Shown here: piece after piece, positions 44,884-55,534 of the stretch
Layout of the letters: every line of letters begins with the position of its first letter
Numbering within the stretch: the first letter of the stretch is position 1
NCBI RefSeq assembly: GCF_024125445.1
Contig: NZ_JAMXWM010000017.1
Location: 17,259-81,258, forward strand
Direction of reading: 5' to 3'
DNA from: Sporolactobacillus shoreicorticis
Lineage (GTDB): Bacteria; Bacillota; Bacilli; Bacillales; Sporolactobacillaceae
DNA: 64,000 bases
Made by a program: the position numbers and the translations under genes
Notes under the pieces: model-generated
The model's input: only the letters and a program-made list of their open reading frames with translations
What the model was told of the DNA's origin: nothing
The model's database searches: none

Positions 44884-44979
44884 AAAATGATAGATTTTTT
44901 CTATCAGCTTAAGGCTGGTGAAGAGCAAAGATAATTTCTAAAATGTAAAAAAAGAGATTTTAATAATGGAGGCATTCGA

Positions 44980-45704
44980 TTGGACGTACAATTACTTGCG
45001 CACACACAATTAAGTCCGGCATTCAAAAAAAAAATTGTAAATGAATCAGTGAGCCGTCCGACGGACAGGTGATTGCATTGACCGCAATCAGAAATTGTTA
45101 TTCTTCAGCATATCCAAGTGAAATTTTTATGAAAGAATACAAGAAGTATTTTGGCAAGAAGGCATCAGACGGAAAGAGCGGAACGGATGCCGAACGGTTG
45201 TTTCGGCAAATTATACATAGCGGTCATCTGAGCACGATGGAGCATTTATCCTTCACCTTCTCCATTCAGGATGTCAGTCGTGCGCTGCTTGCCCAGCTGA
45301 CCAGACACCGAGTCGGCTTCTCTTTTTCTGTAGAAAGTCAAAGATATACAAGGCTCGGAAGCAGCGATAAATCCGGTGGATTTCAATATGTTGTACCGGA
45401 GTCGGTGAAGCGCGCAGGCGGCGATGCGTTGGCTGTTTTTGAATCAACAATGAAACAGTTACAGGAGAATTACGATGTGCTGCGAAAAAAGGGAATTTCT
45501 CCTGAAGACAGCCGTGCGCTGCTGCCTAATGCCACGGTGACAAATATTGTCATGTCGGCCAATTTGCGTGCTTTACTCGATTTTTATAAAAAACGCCGAC
45601 ATGGTCATGGCGCGCAATGGGAAATTGCAGAACTTGCTGAAGCATTGCGCCAAAACGTTACTGAGGTTGAACCATGGACTGAGCAATTTTTTGAGATTGA
45701 ATAA
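44980..45704 (+). pseudogene. thyX: Flavin-dependent thymidylate synthase, N-terminal frameshift
   Basis: Makes dTMP from dUMP with FADH2. TTG 44980 behind GGAGG opens DVQLLAHTQLSPAFKKKI, the normal ThyX N-terminus, but this frame stops at TGA 45070. The frame DGQVIALTAIRNCYSSAYP, which should follow directly, is one over and runs to 45704 with HSGHLSTMEHLSFTF, the ThyX motif LTRHRVGFSFSVESQRY and LPNATVTNIVMSANLRALL. A one-base change near 45050 is needed. GTG 45069 could start a protein lacking the first ~30 residues, probably inactive. Depends on whether thyA exists elsewhere. Confidence 0.8.
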
Positions 45705-45731
45705 CAGATGAGTCTTATAAGTATAGATGTT

Positions 45732-46983
45732 TCACGCTCCTTTGTTCCATTCGCACGGAATGATTCGTTCTAGAATGTGTAACAGGAAAACAAGAATGAC
45801 AAGCGCGCCAATAAATAAGATAAATAATGGAACGGCCATACCCTGCGACAAAAAAGCGCCGGAAATGATGGGTCCTAAAATAGAGCCGATCTGCCAGGCA
45901 GTGTTCATTGCACTGTTATAGCTGCCGCGTGTTTCTTCAGTAGCTAATCGGTTGATCAGCGCGGGTAAACCGGAAAAAAGACAGTTTTCACCGATTGCTG
46001 AAATGGCAAATGCCAGAATGAATGCAAGGGACGCCAAACCGGATTGAAGCAAACTTGCAGAAAGAATCATGAAGTTCTCTGCGGCAAAAACACAGGCAGC
46101 GAGACTGATGACACGAGTACTCCGCATGCCGGTGGTTCGTCGAAGGACGAGCAATTGACTCATTACGATCATCAAGCTGTTGAGAAAAAATGCATGACCA
46201 ACGACGCGCAGGGGTGTCTGCGCGTTTTCCGCTACCCACTGAGGGAACAAGGTAGTTGAGAGTCCGGTCATGACAACGGCAAAAATAGTGTAGCAGAAGC
46301 AGAGCACGATCATGCTGCTCTGTTGCGGCGCAGATGAACACGATTGTTTTCTTCTTTGTTTCATTTGCCGGTGAAACTTTTCTTTTGGCCCATTTTTTAC
46401 CCATTTCTGACCGAACAATGAAAATAAAAGAAAAGAGCATGCATCTAAAATAAAAATCGCTTTAAATGAAAAAGCAGAATTTGAGTGAATGATTGTGCTG
46501 CCTAGTGCGGCACCAACTCCTGAACCCAAATTTTGCAAGGCAAATGCAGTTCCAAAGATACTTCTGGTTTGCGCTCTATCAGCAGAATCGGCAATAATTA
46601 TCGATAACGTATTCCACAGCACCGCGCCGGCTCCTCCTGACAGAATAGATGCGATAAATGCGGTTTTGACATCTCCGGCAAATAAAAAAAACAATCGTCC
46701 AACGGCACTGAACACTAAGGAAATAAGAAAGACATGTTTTGTTCGTATATGCGTTGTTAACCATCCGGAAATTGGAATCGCGATTACACCGGCTAAACCG
46801 CTTGAACCAATGACAGCCCCTGCAAGAGACAATGAGATTGCTTGGACCTGATGCAGATAGATGATGAGAAATGGTTCGGTCATTCCTGTACCAATTAGAG
46901 ATAAAGTATATCCGGTGAGCAGCCACCATGTTTGTCGGCTGAAAACAGGCAGCAGTCGTTGTAATCTGTTCGTGAGTAGTCAC
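45732..46983 (-). pseudogene. MFS multidrug-type transporter, N-terminal frameshift
   Basis: GTG 46983 behind AAAGGAG opens MTTHEQ, but the frame soon loses sense; one frame over, LLPVFSRQTWWLLTGYTL and SLIGTGMTEPFLIIYLHQ form helix 1 and lead into an uninterrupted MFS protein to 45732 (GWLTTHIRTKHVFL motif, eleven further helices, PALINRLATEETRGSYNS). ATG 46883 alone would give 383 residues without most of helix 1. Family: MDR-type MFS; substrate unknown. Divergent from a WYL regulator. Confidence 0.7.
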
Positions 46984-47074
46984 TCCTTTTGTCAGTTCAT
47001 TATTTATACTTTAAGAAATAATCATGACATCTTCTGTCAGATATCAGTGATATACTTAAAAAAGGGTGATGATG

Positions 47075-48031
47075 ATGCGCGCAGACCGTTTGCTTTCAAT
47101 TATTTTGCTTCTTCAGACAAGAGAAATCGTTTCAGCCGGAGAACTTGCGGAAAAACTTGAGGTTACCGAGCGAACCATTTATCGTGATATAGATGCACTC
47201 AGCTTTGCCGGCCTGCCGATTTATTCGGTCAGAGGATCGCATGGCGGTTTTGCAATGGAGAAAAGGTTGCCACTTAATATTCCGGCGATTACATCGCAGG
47301 AAATACATGCGTTATGCATCAAACAGTCGCCGAAGCTATTTAATGATCTAAATGTACATGTGAACCGTGATCTTCTTAATCGGCTCCTCGTCAATTTTTC
47401 AAAAGATGATCCAGAGGTTGGTACATGGGAAAGACGCATCTATCTGGATCATAGCGGATGGTTTGATCAGTTGGATAAGGTTCCTTGTTTGTCGATGATT
47501 AAAGTGGCAGTTGTGCGTCATCAATTAATCCAGATGAGCTATCGTAAGAAAACGGGCACGATCATTCTGAGAGAGGTTGCACCCTATGGTCTTGTCGCAA
47601 AGGCGGATAAGTGGTACCTTGTGGCGATGCATGATCAGCAATTAAGGGTTTACCGCGTGTCCCGCGTTCAAAAGGTTACGTACATAAAGAAATTTTTTGC
47701 TATTCCCCGCAGTTTTGAGATCACCCATTTTTGGAATGATTGGTATCAATCATTTGAAAAGAGTCTCCCAAAGGTGTTCTGTGTACTTCGCATTGACTCT
47801 TCCATCATTGAGCAACTTTCAAACAATAAATATCTGAATCTCAAAATATTAAAGCAGGATGAGACAGGCAAAGTGCTTATTTCCGTCACTTTTGAAACGA
47901 TTGACCAGGCTGTGCATGAAATTCTTTATTATGGATCAAGGGTTGAAGTGTTAAAACCAGATGAATTACGCAGTCAGGTAGCCAAGCAGGTCAGAAACCT
48001 TGCAGCACTTTACTGCAGCAGTGACTGGTAA
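47075..48031 (+). CDS. YafY-type HTH-WYL regulator
   Basis: A 318-residue protein: HTH_11 (MRADRLLSIILLLQTREI, VTERTIYRDIDALSFAGLP), a WYL domain (VVRHQLIQMSYRKKTG, APYGLVAKADKWYLVAMHD, YRVSRVQKV) and a WCX tail. ATG 47075 has AAAGGG at good spacing; ATGs at 47069 and 47072 are alternatives. Probably controls the divergent MFS gene. Confidence 0.9.
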   Translation: MRADRLLSIILLLQTREIVSAGELAEKLEVTERTIYRDIDALSFAGLPIYSVRGSHGGFAMEKRLPLNIPAITSQEIHALCIKQSPKLFNDLNVHVNRDLLNRLLVNFSKDDPEVGTWERRIYLDHSGWFDQLDKVPCLSMIKVAVVRHQLIQMSYRKKTGTIILREVAPYGLVAKADKWYLVAMHDQQLRVYRVSRVQKVTYIKKFFAIPRSFEITHFWNDWYQSFEKSLPKVFCVLRIDSSIIEQLSNNKYLNLKILKQDETGKVLISVTFETIDQAVHEILYYGSRVEVLKPDELRSQVAKQVRNLAALYCSSDW

Positions 48032-48187
48032 CGGAAATGCAATGCTACTGATGAAAATGATGGGGAGAATGTGTCACTTTTAAGAAGAATCAATGGAAAA
48101 TATTCTCTTCTGAAATTATAAAGGTTAAAATCAAACTGAACGGTACGGTTTTTAATTCGATACCGCAATCGATTAGGAGTTGGCGCC

Positions 48188-48841
48188 ATGGATAACAGTA
48201 GTCCGAGATCACTTCGTGCGCAGCGTAAGAAAATGCAAATCTTGCAGGCAGCGAAACTACTCTTTTTAAAGAATGGCTTTTCGGCAACAAGCATGGATCA
48301 AATCAGAGAATATGCGGGCGTCTCTAAGCAAACCGTCTATACCTATTACTCTGGAAAAGAAGAACTGTTATTTGATGTGATTGCGCATCAGCTTTTTCTG
48401 CTTTCCGATGATGCGTTTTCCGAAGTGTTAAATGATTTGAGTTTCTCCACTCCTGAAGAAGCGGAAAAATCGATGATCGTTTTTTCTAAGAAAATGCTGA
48501 ATCATTTTATGCAAGCGGATTATTTGAAAATGGCTCGCATGGTCGTTTCTGAAATCGTTCAATTTCCTGAGCTTGGTAAACTGTTTCGTGAAGCTGTGCC
48601 GCTGCGCGGACTTCGTAATGTAGAGAAATTGCTTAAAAAAGCGAATCAAGCATCTTTTATCACGATTAATAACACTGAAATAGCTGCCCGTGCGTACATT
48701 GGGGGGCTGCTCACGTTTATTTTTATTGACGGAATCCTGACAGCCGCTGAAACAGTTGATTTTCCGACAGATGATCAGATTCAATCAATCGTTCGTTTTT
48801 ATATGCCTTCAATTCTGACAATGAATCAAATAAATAGGTGA
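48188..48841 (+). CDS. TetR-family regulator
   Basis: A 217-residue repressor: AAKLLFLKNGFSATSMDQI, GVSKQTVYTYYSGKEELLFD form the DNA-binding domain; the C-terminal domain resembles AefR/TetR_C_33 types. ATG follows TTAGGAG. Its stop (48839-48841) overlaps the ribosome site of the activase gene, so both form one operon and the regulator likely controls it. Confidence 0.9.
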   Translation: MDNSSPRSLRAQRKKMQILQAAKLLFLKNGFSATSMDQIREYAGVSKQTVYTYYSGKEELLFDVIAHQLFLLSDDAFSEVLNDLSFSTPEEAEKSMIVFSKKMLNHFMQADYLKMARMVVSEIVQFPELGKLFREAVPLRGLRNVEKLLKKANQASFITINNTEIAARAYIGGLLTFIFIDGILTAAETVDFPTDDQIQSIVRFYMPSILTMNQINR

Positions 48842-48852
48842 GGGGATTCCTG

Positions 48853-51800
48853 ATGAAACTGCAGGTCGGACTCGATATCGGATCAACAACAGCGAAAATG
48901 GTTGTTTTAAATGAAGAACATCAACTTGTTTTTAAATCGTATCTGAGACATTTCTCAGAGATAAAGCAGACGGTCATTAACCTTTTAAACCGGCTTGCAG
49001 AGAAGTTTCCATCTGCTGATCTGCATCTCCATGCAAGCGGTTCTTCCGGGATAAGTTTGTCTGAACAGATGGGCATTCCCTTCGTCCAGGAAGTGGTTGC
49101 CTGTACGCAAGCGGTTAAAGAAAGAAATCCAAATAGTGATGTGGTTATTGAGCTTGGCGGTGAAGATGCGAAAATAATCTATCTCACGAACGGTATGGAG
49201 CAGCGAATGAATTCCGCTTGTGCGGGCGGTACCGGAGCGTTTATCGATCAGATTGCTTCTTTGCTGCAAACGGATGCGGCAGGATTGAATCAATTAGCGT
49301 CTAAATCTGAAAAAATATATCCGATCGCGTCTCGATGCGGCGTTTTTGCGAAGACCGATATTCAGGCACTGATTAACGATGGGGTTCGTCGCGAAGACAT
49401 CGCAGCATCTGTTTTTCAAGCAGTGGTTAATCAGACAATATCAGGGCTGGCTTGCGGAAGACCGATTCGTGGGAATGTAGCATTTCTTGGCGGCCCGCTG
49501 ACTTTCCTTCCTGAGCTCAGGCATCGATTTATGGTCAGTCTGAACCTGACGGAAGAACATGTCATGGCAGACCATGACGGGCAGTATTTCGTTGCAATTG
49601 GTGCGGCGATGGAGCGAGGGAAGCATAGCCAAATTCGAATTGAATCGCTGATTCGACAGCTCAAAGTAAATGCATGGAATGGGAACAAATCCGCTGCTCT
49701 GCGTATGTCGCCGCTGTTCGAAAATAAGGGCGAACGAACGGCATTTGAGCGTCGGCACGCTGAAGCGAGAGTCCCGCGAGGCAGCCTTGCGACATACAGC
49801 GGGAACAGTTATTTAGGGATTGATGCCGGATCAACAACAACGAAAATGGTTCTGATGGGTGAGCAAAATGAAATCCTGTTTACTTATTATAAACCCAATA
49901 AAGGGAATCCGATTGAAACCGTTCGAACCGGCCTGCAGCGACTCTATCAGGAAAAAAAGGATCAAGTGATTATTGCCGGATCTGTCGTCACCGGTTATGG
50001 AGAAAAATTAATTCAGACAGCGTTTCAGATTGACAGCGGTGAAGTGGAAACTGTTGCTCATTATAAGGCGGCACGTCAATTTCAGCAGGATGTTGCTTTC
50101 ATTATCGATATCGGCGGTCAGGATATGAAATGCATGAGTGTCAGAAACGGAGCGATTGATCGGATTATACTGAATGAAGCCTGTTCATCAGGTTGCGGCT
50201 CATTCCTTGAGAATTTCGCTGATACATTAGGACTTCCGCTTAAGGAATTTGTCGCTATGGCTGTGGAGGCTGAAGCACCTGTTGAGCTGGGGTCCCGGTG
50301 CACCGTATTCATGAATTCGAGAGTCAAACAGGTTCAGAAAGAAGGAGCCGCAGTTGCGGATATCTCAGCGGGACTTGCTTATTCGGTCATCAGCAATGCT
50401 TTATTCAAAGTCATTAAGCTGCGAAATGTCGAAGATCTTGGCGAGCATATCGTTGTTCAGGGAGGCACTTTCTTAAATAATGCTGTGCTTCGAGCATTTG
50501 AAAAAATGATTGGAAAAGAAGTCGTACGGCCGGATCTTGCCGGCCTTATGGGGGCTTATGGCTGCGCGATTCTCGCCAAAGAACGCAGCGGAGCAGGGCA
50601 GAATTCCGACATATTGCCTATCGATAAAATCGACCATCTTACAGTGAAAACATCGCATGGAAGATGCCGTGGTTGCGAAAATCGGTGCCACTTGACGATT
50701 ACACGTTTTCCCGACAAACGGATTTTTATAACCGGCAATCGATGTGAGCGCGGTGCCGGAAAAATAAAAAAGAAAATAACCGTCCCCAACTTAATGGATG
50801 AGAAGCTGCATTATCTCTTTGACCGTCCGTCACTCAATGAAAAAGAAGCCGTTCGCGGAACGATCGGCATCCCGCGGGCACTCAATATGTATGAAAATTA
50901 TCCGTTCTGGCATCGTTTCTTCACCGAATTGAAATTCAGAGTTGTTCTGTCTGATCCGTTCAGCCAGCGTAGTTTTGAAAAAGGGATGGAAACGATTCCG
51001 TCTGAAGGTGTATGTTATCCGGCAAAGCTCGTGCATGGCCACATCATCAACCTTGTTGAAAAAGGCGTTCTGTCTATCTTTTACCCCGCAGTTGTCTATG
51101 AAAAAAAGGAAAGTGAATATCAAAATAATCATTATAACTGCCCGATCGTCTCCTCTTATCCGGAGGTTATCCGTGTCAATATGGCGCAATTAAAGGATGA
51201 CGGCATTCGTTTTATTCAGCCATTTCTATCATTGGAAAGAATGCCTGCTCTGGCAAAAGAATTACAGTTGTGTTTTCCTGATATCCCTCATCAGGAATTG
51301 AATGCGGCACTGATCCATGCGCAGCAGGAAGAAAACAGGTTTCATGACTGGATCAGGCAAAGAGGAAATGAAGTCATCGCGGAACTTGAACAGTCGGGAA
51401 AGAAGGGCATTGTGGTTGCCGGTCATCCCTATCATTTGGATCCGCTTGTCAATCATGGAATCCCAGAGGAAATAGCCAAGATGGACATGGCGGTACTTAC
51501 AGAGGATTCGGTCAGCCATCTGGATCAAGGATCGGGTTCGCAGCACATTGTCAATCAATGGACGTATCATAGCCGGCTCTATCGAGCTGCGGAAGCAGTT
51601 AAGGCGCATCAAGTGCTTGAACTCGTTCAGATTACGTCTTTTGGCTGCGGTTTGGACGCGATTACAACAGATGCGGTTCAGGAGATCCTAGAGTCTGGAA
51701 ATAAGCTCTATACGTGGATCAAAATGGATGAAAACAGCAACATGGGCGCCATCCGAATTCGTCTGCGCTCGCTGAAAGCGGCAATTAATGAACGGCAAAA

Positions 51801-53079
51801 ACAGCAACGTCCAGAGCGCGTGAAAAAAATGCAGTCAAACGGTGCTCCTGTATTCGAAAAAAAGGATAAAGAAGAGTATACCATACTGGCACCGCAAATG
51901 ATTCCAACACACTTCGCTCTTTTTCAAAAAGCGTTTGAACTTAATGGTTATCGTTTTAAGATTTTAAAAACGCTGACACCAGACATGGTAGAAGAAGGAC
52001 TCAGATATGTAAATAATGATGCATGCTATCCGGCTGTCATCACGATCGGCCAGCTTGTATCGGCACTCAGATCGGGGAAATACGATTTGCAGAGAACGGC
52101 GGTACTCCTAACACAGACCGGAGGCGGATGCCGCGCCACGAATTATATAGCACTTCTGAAAAAGGCGTTAATTAATGCCGGGTATTCTTATATTCCGGTG
52201 ATCTCAATGAACCATTCAAAAGGTCTTGAAAGACAGCCGGGATTTCGTATAACCCTTCCTTTAATCAAGAAATTAGTTGTTTCTGCCTGCCTGGGCGATC
52301 TTCTTCTCAGGTTGAGGTTTGCCGTGCGCCCTTATGAGAACAACAAAGGAACCACAGACGCTTTCTATCAAAAGTGGCTGGCACGCTGCTCAATACTCTT
52401 GGAACGGTTTTCCATGAGACGCTATAAAAGCATGATCAGCCAAATGATTCAGGATTTCTCTCATATCAAGGTTAATGATGTCCAGAAGCCGAAAGTAGGT
52501 ATTGTCGGTGAAATATATGTTGCGTTCAGTCCGTTTGCCAACAATCAATTGATCGATCAAATCGAATTTGAAGGCGGTGAGGCGGTCGCTCCGGACTTTG
52601 TCAATTTCTTTTTATACGGCCTGTATAACCGGCATTTCCGCAGCGATCATTTTGGTATGGGAAAGTTGCCGGTATTTGCAGGTACGGCTGCGATCCGTTT
52701 CATTGAGCATTACCGCGATCCGATCAGACAGGCGCTTTTAAAAAACGGACGCTTTTCGGTGCCTCACCGAATTGAGGCTATTGCTGAAAGGGCTGCCGGT
52801 ATTTTAAGCATCGGAAACCAGATGGGAGAAGGCTGGCTGCTTCCTGGAGAGATGGCTGAATTGCTGGATGCGGGAATTAACAATATTATTTGCGCGCAGC
52901 CTTTTGCCTGTCTGCCAAACCATATTCTCGGAAGAGGGATGTTTCATGAATTGAAGCAGAAACATCCGAATGCTAACCTGGTATCGATTGATTATGATCC
53001 GGGATCGAGTCGTGTCAATCAAGAAAATCGGATTAAGCTGATGATCAGTATTGCAAAAAATCAGCTGGTAAATGCCTGA
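48853..53079 (+). CDS. Giant 2-hydroxyacyl-CoA dehydratase activase-related protein (two ASKHA domains, DUF2229, HgdB-like C-terminus)
   Basis: A 1408-residue cytoplasmic protein. Two BadF/HgdC-type ATPase domains (about 3-270 and 322-590) each begin with a phosphate loop (LDIGSTTAK; IDAGSTTTKM) and each keeps the two cysteines that bind a [4Fe-4S] cluster in activases (CAGGTGAFID with SRCGVFAKTD; CSSGCGSFLENF with SRCTVFMNS). Then a Cys-rich knuckle (CRGCENRCHL, GNRCERG), DUF2229 (~670-1000; TIGIPRALNMYENYPFW) and an HgdB-like region (~1010-1400; NNDACYPAVITIGQL, TGGGCRATNYI). The family likely couples ATP hydrolysis to low-potential electron transfer, but the substrate is unknown. ATG 48853 follows GAGGGG. 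Confidence 0.9.
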   Translation: MKLQVGLDIGSTTAKMVVLNEEHQLVFKSYLRHFSEIKQTVINLLNRLAEKFPSADLHLHASGSSGISLSEQMGIPFVQEVVACTQAVKERNPNSDVVIELGGEDAKIIYLTNGMEQRMNSACAGGTGAFIDQIASLLQTDAAGLNQLASKSEKIYPIASRCGVFAKTDIQALINDGVRREDIAASVFQAVVNQTISGLACGRPIRGNVAFLGGPLTFLPELRHRFMVSLNLTEEHVMADHDGQYFVAIGAAMERGKHSQIRIESLIRQLKVNAWNGNKSAALRMSPLFENKGERTAFERRHAEARVPRGSLATYSGNSYLGIDAGSTTTKMVLMGEQNEILFTYYKPNKGNPIETVRTGLQRLYQEKKDQVIIAGSVVTGYGEKLIQTAFQIDSGEVETVAHYKAARQFQQDVAFIIDIGGQDMKCMSVRNGAIDRIILNEACSSGCGSFLENFADTLGLPLKEFVAMAVEAEAPVELGSRCTVFMNSRVKQVQKEGAAVADISAGLAYSVISNALFKVIKLRNVEDLGEHIVVQGGTFLNNAVLRAFEKMIGKEVVRPDLAGLMGAYGCAILAKERSGAGQNSDILPIDKIDHLTVKTSHGRCRGCENRCHLTITRFPDKRIFITGNRCERGAGKIKKKITVPNLMDEKLHYLFDRPSLNEKEAVRGTIGIPRALNMYENYPFWHRFFTELKFRVVLSDPFSQRSFEKGMETIPSEGVCYPAKLVHGHIINLVEKGVLSIFYPAVVYEKKESEYQNNHYNCPIVSSYPEVIRVNMAQLKDDGIRFIQPFLSLERMPALAKELQLCFPDIPHQELNAALIHAQQEENRFHDWIRQRGNEVIAELEQSGKKGIVVAGHPYHLDPLVNHGIPEEIAKMDMAVLTEDSVSHLDQGSGSQHIVNQWTYHSRLYRAAEAVKAHQVLELVQITSFGCGLDAITTDAVQEILESGNKLYTWIKMDENSNMGAIRIRLRSLKAAINERQKQQRPERVKKMQSNGAPVFEKKDKEEYTILAPQMIPTHFALFQKAFELNGYRFKILKTLTPDMVEEGLRYVNNDACYPAVITIGQLVSALRSGKYDLQRTAVLLTQTGGGCRATNYIALLKKALINAGYSYIPVISMNHSKGLERQPGFRITLPLIKKLVVSACLGDLLLRLRFAVRPYENNKGTTDAFYQKWLARCSILLERFSMRRYKSMISQMIQDFSHIKVNDVQKPKVGIVGEIYVAFSPFANNQLIDQIEFEGGEAVAPDFVNFFLYGLYNRHFRSDHFGMGKLPVFAGTAAIRFIEHYRDPIRQALLKNGRFSVPHRIEAIAERAAGILSIGNQMGEGWLLPGEMAELLDAGINNIICAQPFACLPNHILGRGMFHELKQKHPNANLVSIDYDPGSSRVNQENRIKLMISIAKNQLVNA

Positions 53080-53094
53080 AGCAGCTCCGTTTCG

Positions 53095-54435
53095 TCAATC
53101 ATTCGTGTCATCTCTGTTGGCTTGCCTGTCTTGAATTGTAATATGGATCTGCCCAATCCGGTTGTCTTTGACAGAAACGACTTTAAACACCATATTCTCA
53201 TAACTAACGATGACCTGCTCGTTTTCTTCAGGAATGGACCCGATCTGACTCAAAATAAAGCCGGCAACCGTATCGATGTCTGCTCCTTGAATCGAGGTGC
53301 CGAAGCGTTCATTAAACTCGTCAATCTCAAGCAAACCGCTAATGAGGTAGTTATGATCATCAATTCGTGTAATTTTTCGTTCGCTTTCATCGTGCTCGTC
53401 GTCAATTTCACCGACGATCTCTTCAATGAGATCCTCCATGGTGACAATGCCGGAGAAGCCGCCGTATTCATCAATTAATATGGATAGATGATTGTGCGTT
53501 TTTTGCATTTCATGAAGCAGGTCGTCGATATATTTTGTTTCCGGAACAAAGAGTGGTTCGCGTAATAGAGAAGCCAGATCAACATGATCGAAACCAACAT
53601 CACGCGCGGCTTTGAAATAATCCTTCATATTGAGCACTCCAACAATCGTATCGCTGTCGGTTTGATAGACAGGAATTCGCGAATAGTTTTCATTTAAAAT
53701 CATTTGTGCCAATTCATGAGGCGGTGTGTCCACACTGATCACAAATGTTTCCGTCCTCGGGGTCATAATCTCGCGCGCCTTTTTAACATCCAATTCAAAC
53801 ACACCTCGGATCATGCCGAGTTCATCCGAATTGATTGATCCGTCATCTTCTCCGGTCTGAGCAAGCATCTGAATTTCCTCACGTGAGGTAATTTCGCTCG
53901 TTTGATTTCGATCCATTCGTGCAAGCTTTGCCAGCAAATGGATCGAAAACGAGAGCAGCTTAACGAACGGTAATGCGATTTTACTAAGGAAGAGGATCGG
54001 ACTCACTGAAAAACGTGCAATCTTATCCGTGTTTTGCAAGGCAATCCGTTTTGGAAAAAGTTCGCCGAATACAAGCGTGACATAAGACAACAGAATGGTA
54101 ATCACTGCAATCGATAGTTCTTGGGCATAAGGGATCGGCAGCACATCCGCAAATCGGCTTGCAAGTCCGGTTGCGGCAGATGCACTTGAAAACAGGTTGG
54201 CAAAGGTGATGCCAACCTGAATGGTTGCGAGGAAATTACCTGGGTCGCCGATTAATTTTTCTAAGAGAACGGCTTTGCGATCACCCTGATCGGCTTGATG
54301 CGCAACTTGTTTCTTATTCAACGAAACAAAGGCAATTTCGGCGGCCGCAAAAAAAGCGTTGATTAAAGTTAATAGAGCAATAAGTATGAGCTGGAAAAGA
54401 ATTGAATTTCCACTGTCTCCCATGGGTGTATCCAA
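53095..54435 (-). CDS. HlyC/CorC (CNNM) family membrane protein with CBS pair
   Basis: A 446-residue protein: CNNM membrane domain ([35 protein letters not shown]), two CBS motifs ([35 protein letters not shown]) and a CorC_HlyC C-terminal domain. The family is linked to magnesium efflux/resistance (MpfA) in Firmicutes. Start: TTG 54435 lies 7 bases after AAGGGG; the longer frame to 54633 includes non-coding leader. Convergent with the activase gene, 15 bases apart. Confidence 0.88.
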   Translation of the reverse strand: MDTPMGDSGNSILFQLILIALLTLINAFFAAAEIAFVSLNKKQVAHQADQGDRKAVLLEKLIGDPGNFLATIQVGITFANLFSSASAATGLASRFADVLPIPYAQELSIAVITILLSYVTLVFGELFPKRIALQNTDKIARFSVSPILFLSKIALPFVKLLSFSIHLLAKLARMDRNQTSEITSREEIQMLAQTGEDDGSINSDELGMIRGVFELDVKKAREIMTPRTETFVISVDTPPHELAQMILNENYSRIPVYQTDSDTIVGVLNMKDYFKAARDVGFDHVDLASLLREPLFVPETKYIDDLLHEMQKTHNHLSILIDEYGGFSGIVTMEDLIEEIVGEIDDEHDESERKITRIDDHNYLISGLLEIDEFNERFGTSIQGADIDTVAGFILSQIGSIPEENEQVIVSYENMVFKVVSVKDNRIGQIHITIQDRQANRDDTND

Positions 54436-54593
54436 GTAATCGCCCCTTAATATGTAAAAAATATGAGACTTCATATGTACTATCCCCACTTTATAAAAAA
54501 AGAAACATGGAGGCAGTGCATCAGTCGGTTTTGATAAATCATTGAAGAAAATGTGATAAAATAAATAAAATGACGCAAGCCGGAGGCGGACAA

Positions 54594-54731
54594 ATGGACA
54601 AAAAAGAAGCAAAACCAAATGCAGAAAAAGCAAAGCGAAGCAAGATCGTAACCATTATCGCTGTTGTCTGCGCAATTGACGTGATCGCGACATTAATTTA
54701 CTATTATGCGTCAGGTGCATTTAAATTTTGA
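54594..54731 (+). CDS. Single-pass 45-residue membrane protein
   Basis: ATG 54594 lies after GGAGGCGG. The frame begins MDKKEAKPNAEKAKRSK, followed by IVTIIAVVCAIDVIATLIYY, one membrane helix, and ends ASGAFKF. Conserved-type small inner-membrane protein of unknown role, 27 bases ahead of a GNAT gene with which it may be co-transcribed. Confidence 0.65.
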   Translation: MDKKEAKPNAEKAKRSKIVTIIAVVCAIDVIATLIYYYASGAFKF

Positions 54732-54757
54732 AGTTATGACTGCCGGAGGAATTTTGA

Positions 54758-55177
54758 GTGGAAATAAGGAAAGCGAATTATGATGAAATCAAGAGCTGGG
54801 TTGATCATGAATTGCAAGTAAATACAGAAGAGAAACGGCCCGCCTTTGCGGACAGAAGACTTCGGAAAATCAGTTTTGCCATGTATGATGATCAAGGAAA
54901 AATCATTGGCGGAGCAGCCGCTGAATTTCACTGGAATGCACTTCATGTCAGTCTGCTTGCCGTGAGCGAGGCGAATCGGATAAAAGGAGTCGGGACAAAG
55001 CTGATTGAACGAATTGAGCAGGAAGCGCGTGCACATCATTGTGACATGGTTCTGCTCGAAACCATGAGCTATCAGGCGCCGCTGTTCTATCAGAAGCTTG
55101 GCTTTCAAGTGATTGGGAGAATAGGAGATTATCCTGGCAAAGGCGAATGCCAGTATATATTGCAGAAAATGCTTTGA
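54758..55177 (+). CDS. GNAT acetyltransferase
   Basis: A 139-residue acetyltransferase starting MEIRKANYDEIKSWVD from GTG (GGAGG 8 bases upstream). It has IIGGAAAEFHWNALHVSLL, motif A SEANRIKGVGTKLIERIE, VLLETMSYQAPLFYQKLGF. Substrate unknown. Confidence 0.88.
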   Translation: MEIRKANYDEIKSWVDHELQVNTEEKRPAFADRRLRKISFAMYDDQGKIIGGAAAEFHWNALHVSLLAVSEANRIKGVGTKLIERIEQEARAHHCDMVLLETMSYQAPLFYQKLGFQVIGRIGDYPGKGECQYILQKML

Positions 55178-55261
55178 TCTTTAGTGAATGGTTCAGCAAC
55201 TGATCCATCCGTTTTTATGGCTTTCATTTTTTACCACAACAAAACATTAAAAACACTATGG

Positions 55262-55297
55262 AAGGCACTGAAAAACTTAACTATTCAGTGCCTTTCG
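55262..55297. terminator. Terminator after GNAT gene
   Basis: AAGGCACTGA and TCAGTGCCTT form a 10-bp stem followed by TCG; weak T tract. The stretch 55298-55534 shows no convincing gene. Confidence 0.55.
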
Positions 55298-55534
55298 CAT
55301 GTTCATTTTTTTTGTGATTTTTCTCGTCCTCACTTGTGATGCACCGACACGGTTAGTGACCATGCGCGTCAAGTAAATGTAGCCATTGAAAGATCCGATA
55401 ATTAAATTGAAAATGATGTCCCCATGCGACATTTGAGTTAAATGTTTTTGAGGACAAGCCAAGGAGGATTTGTATTAACTTTCAATGACAGATGGAATGA
55501 TTAGCAAAATCGTGCAAGAGAAGGGGCAAAGAGA

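Noticed and set aside
55277..55462. 61-codon minus-strand frame before the chemoreceptor
   Set aside because: No convincing ribosome site and it overlaps the GNAT terminator; left out.
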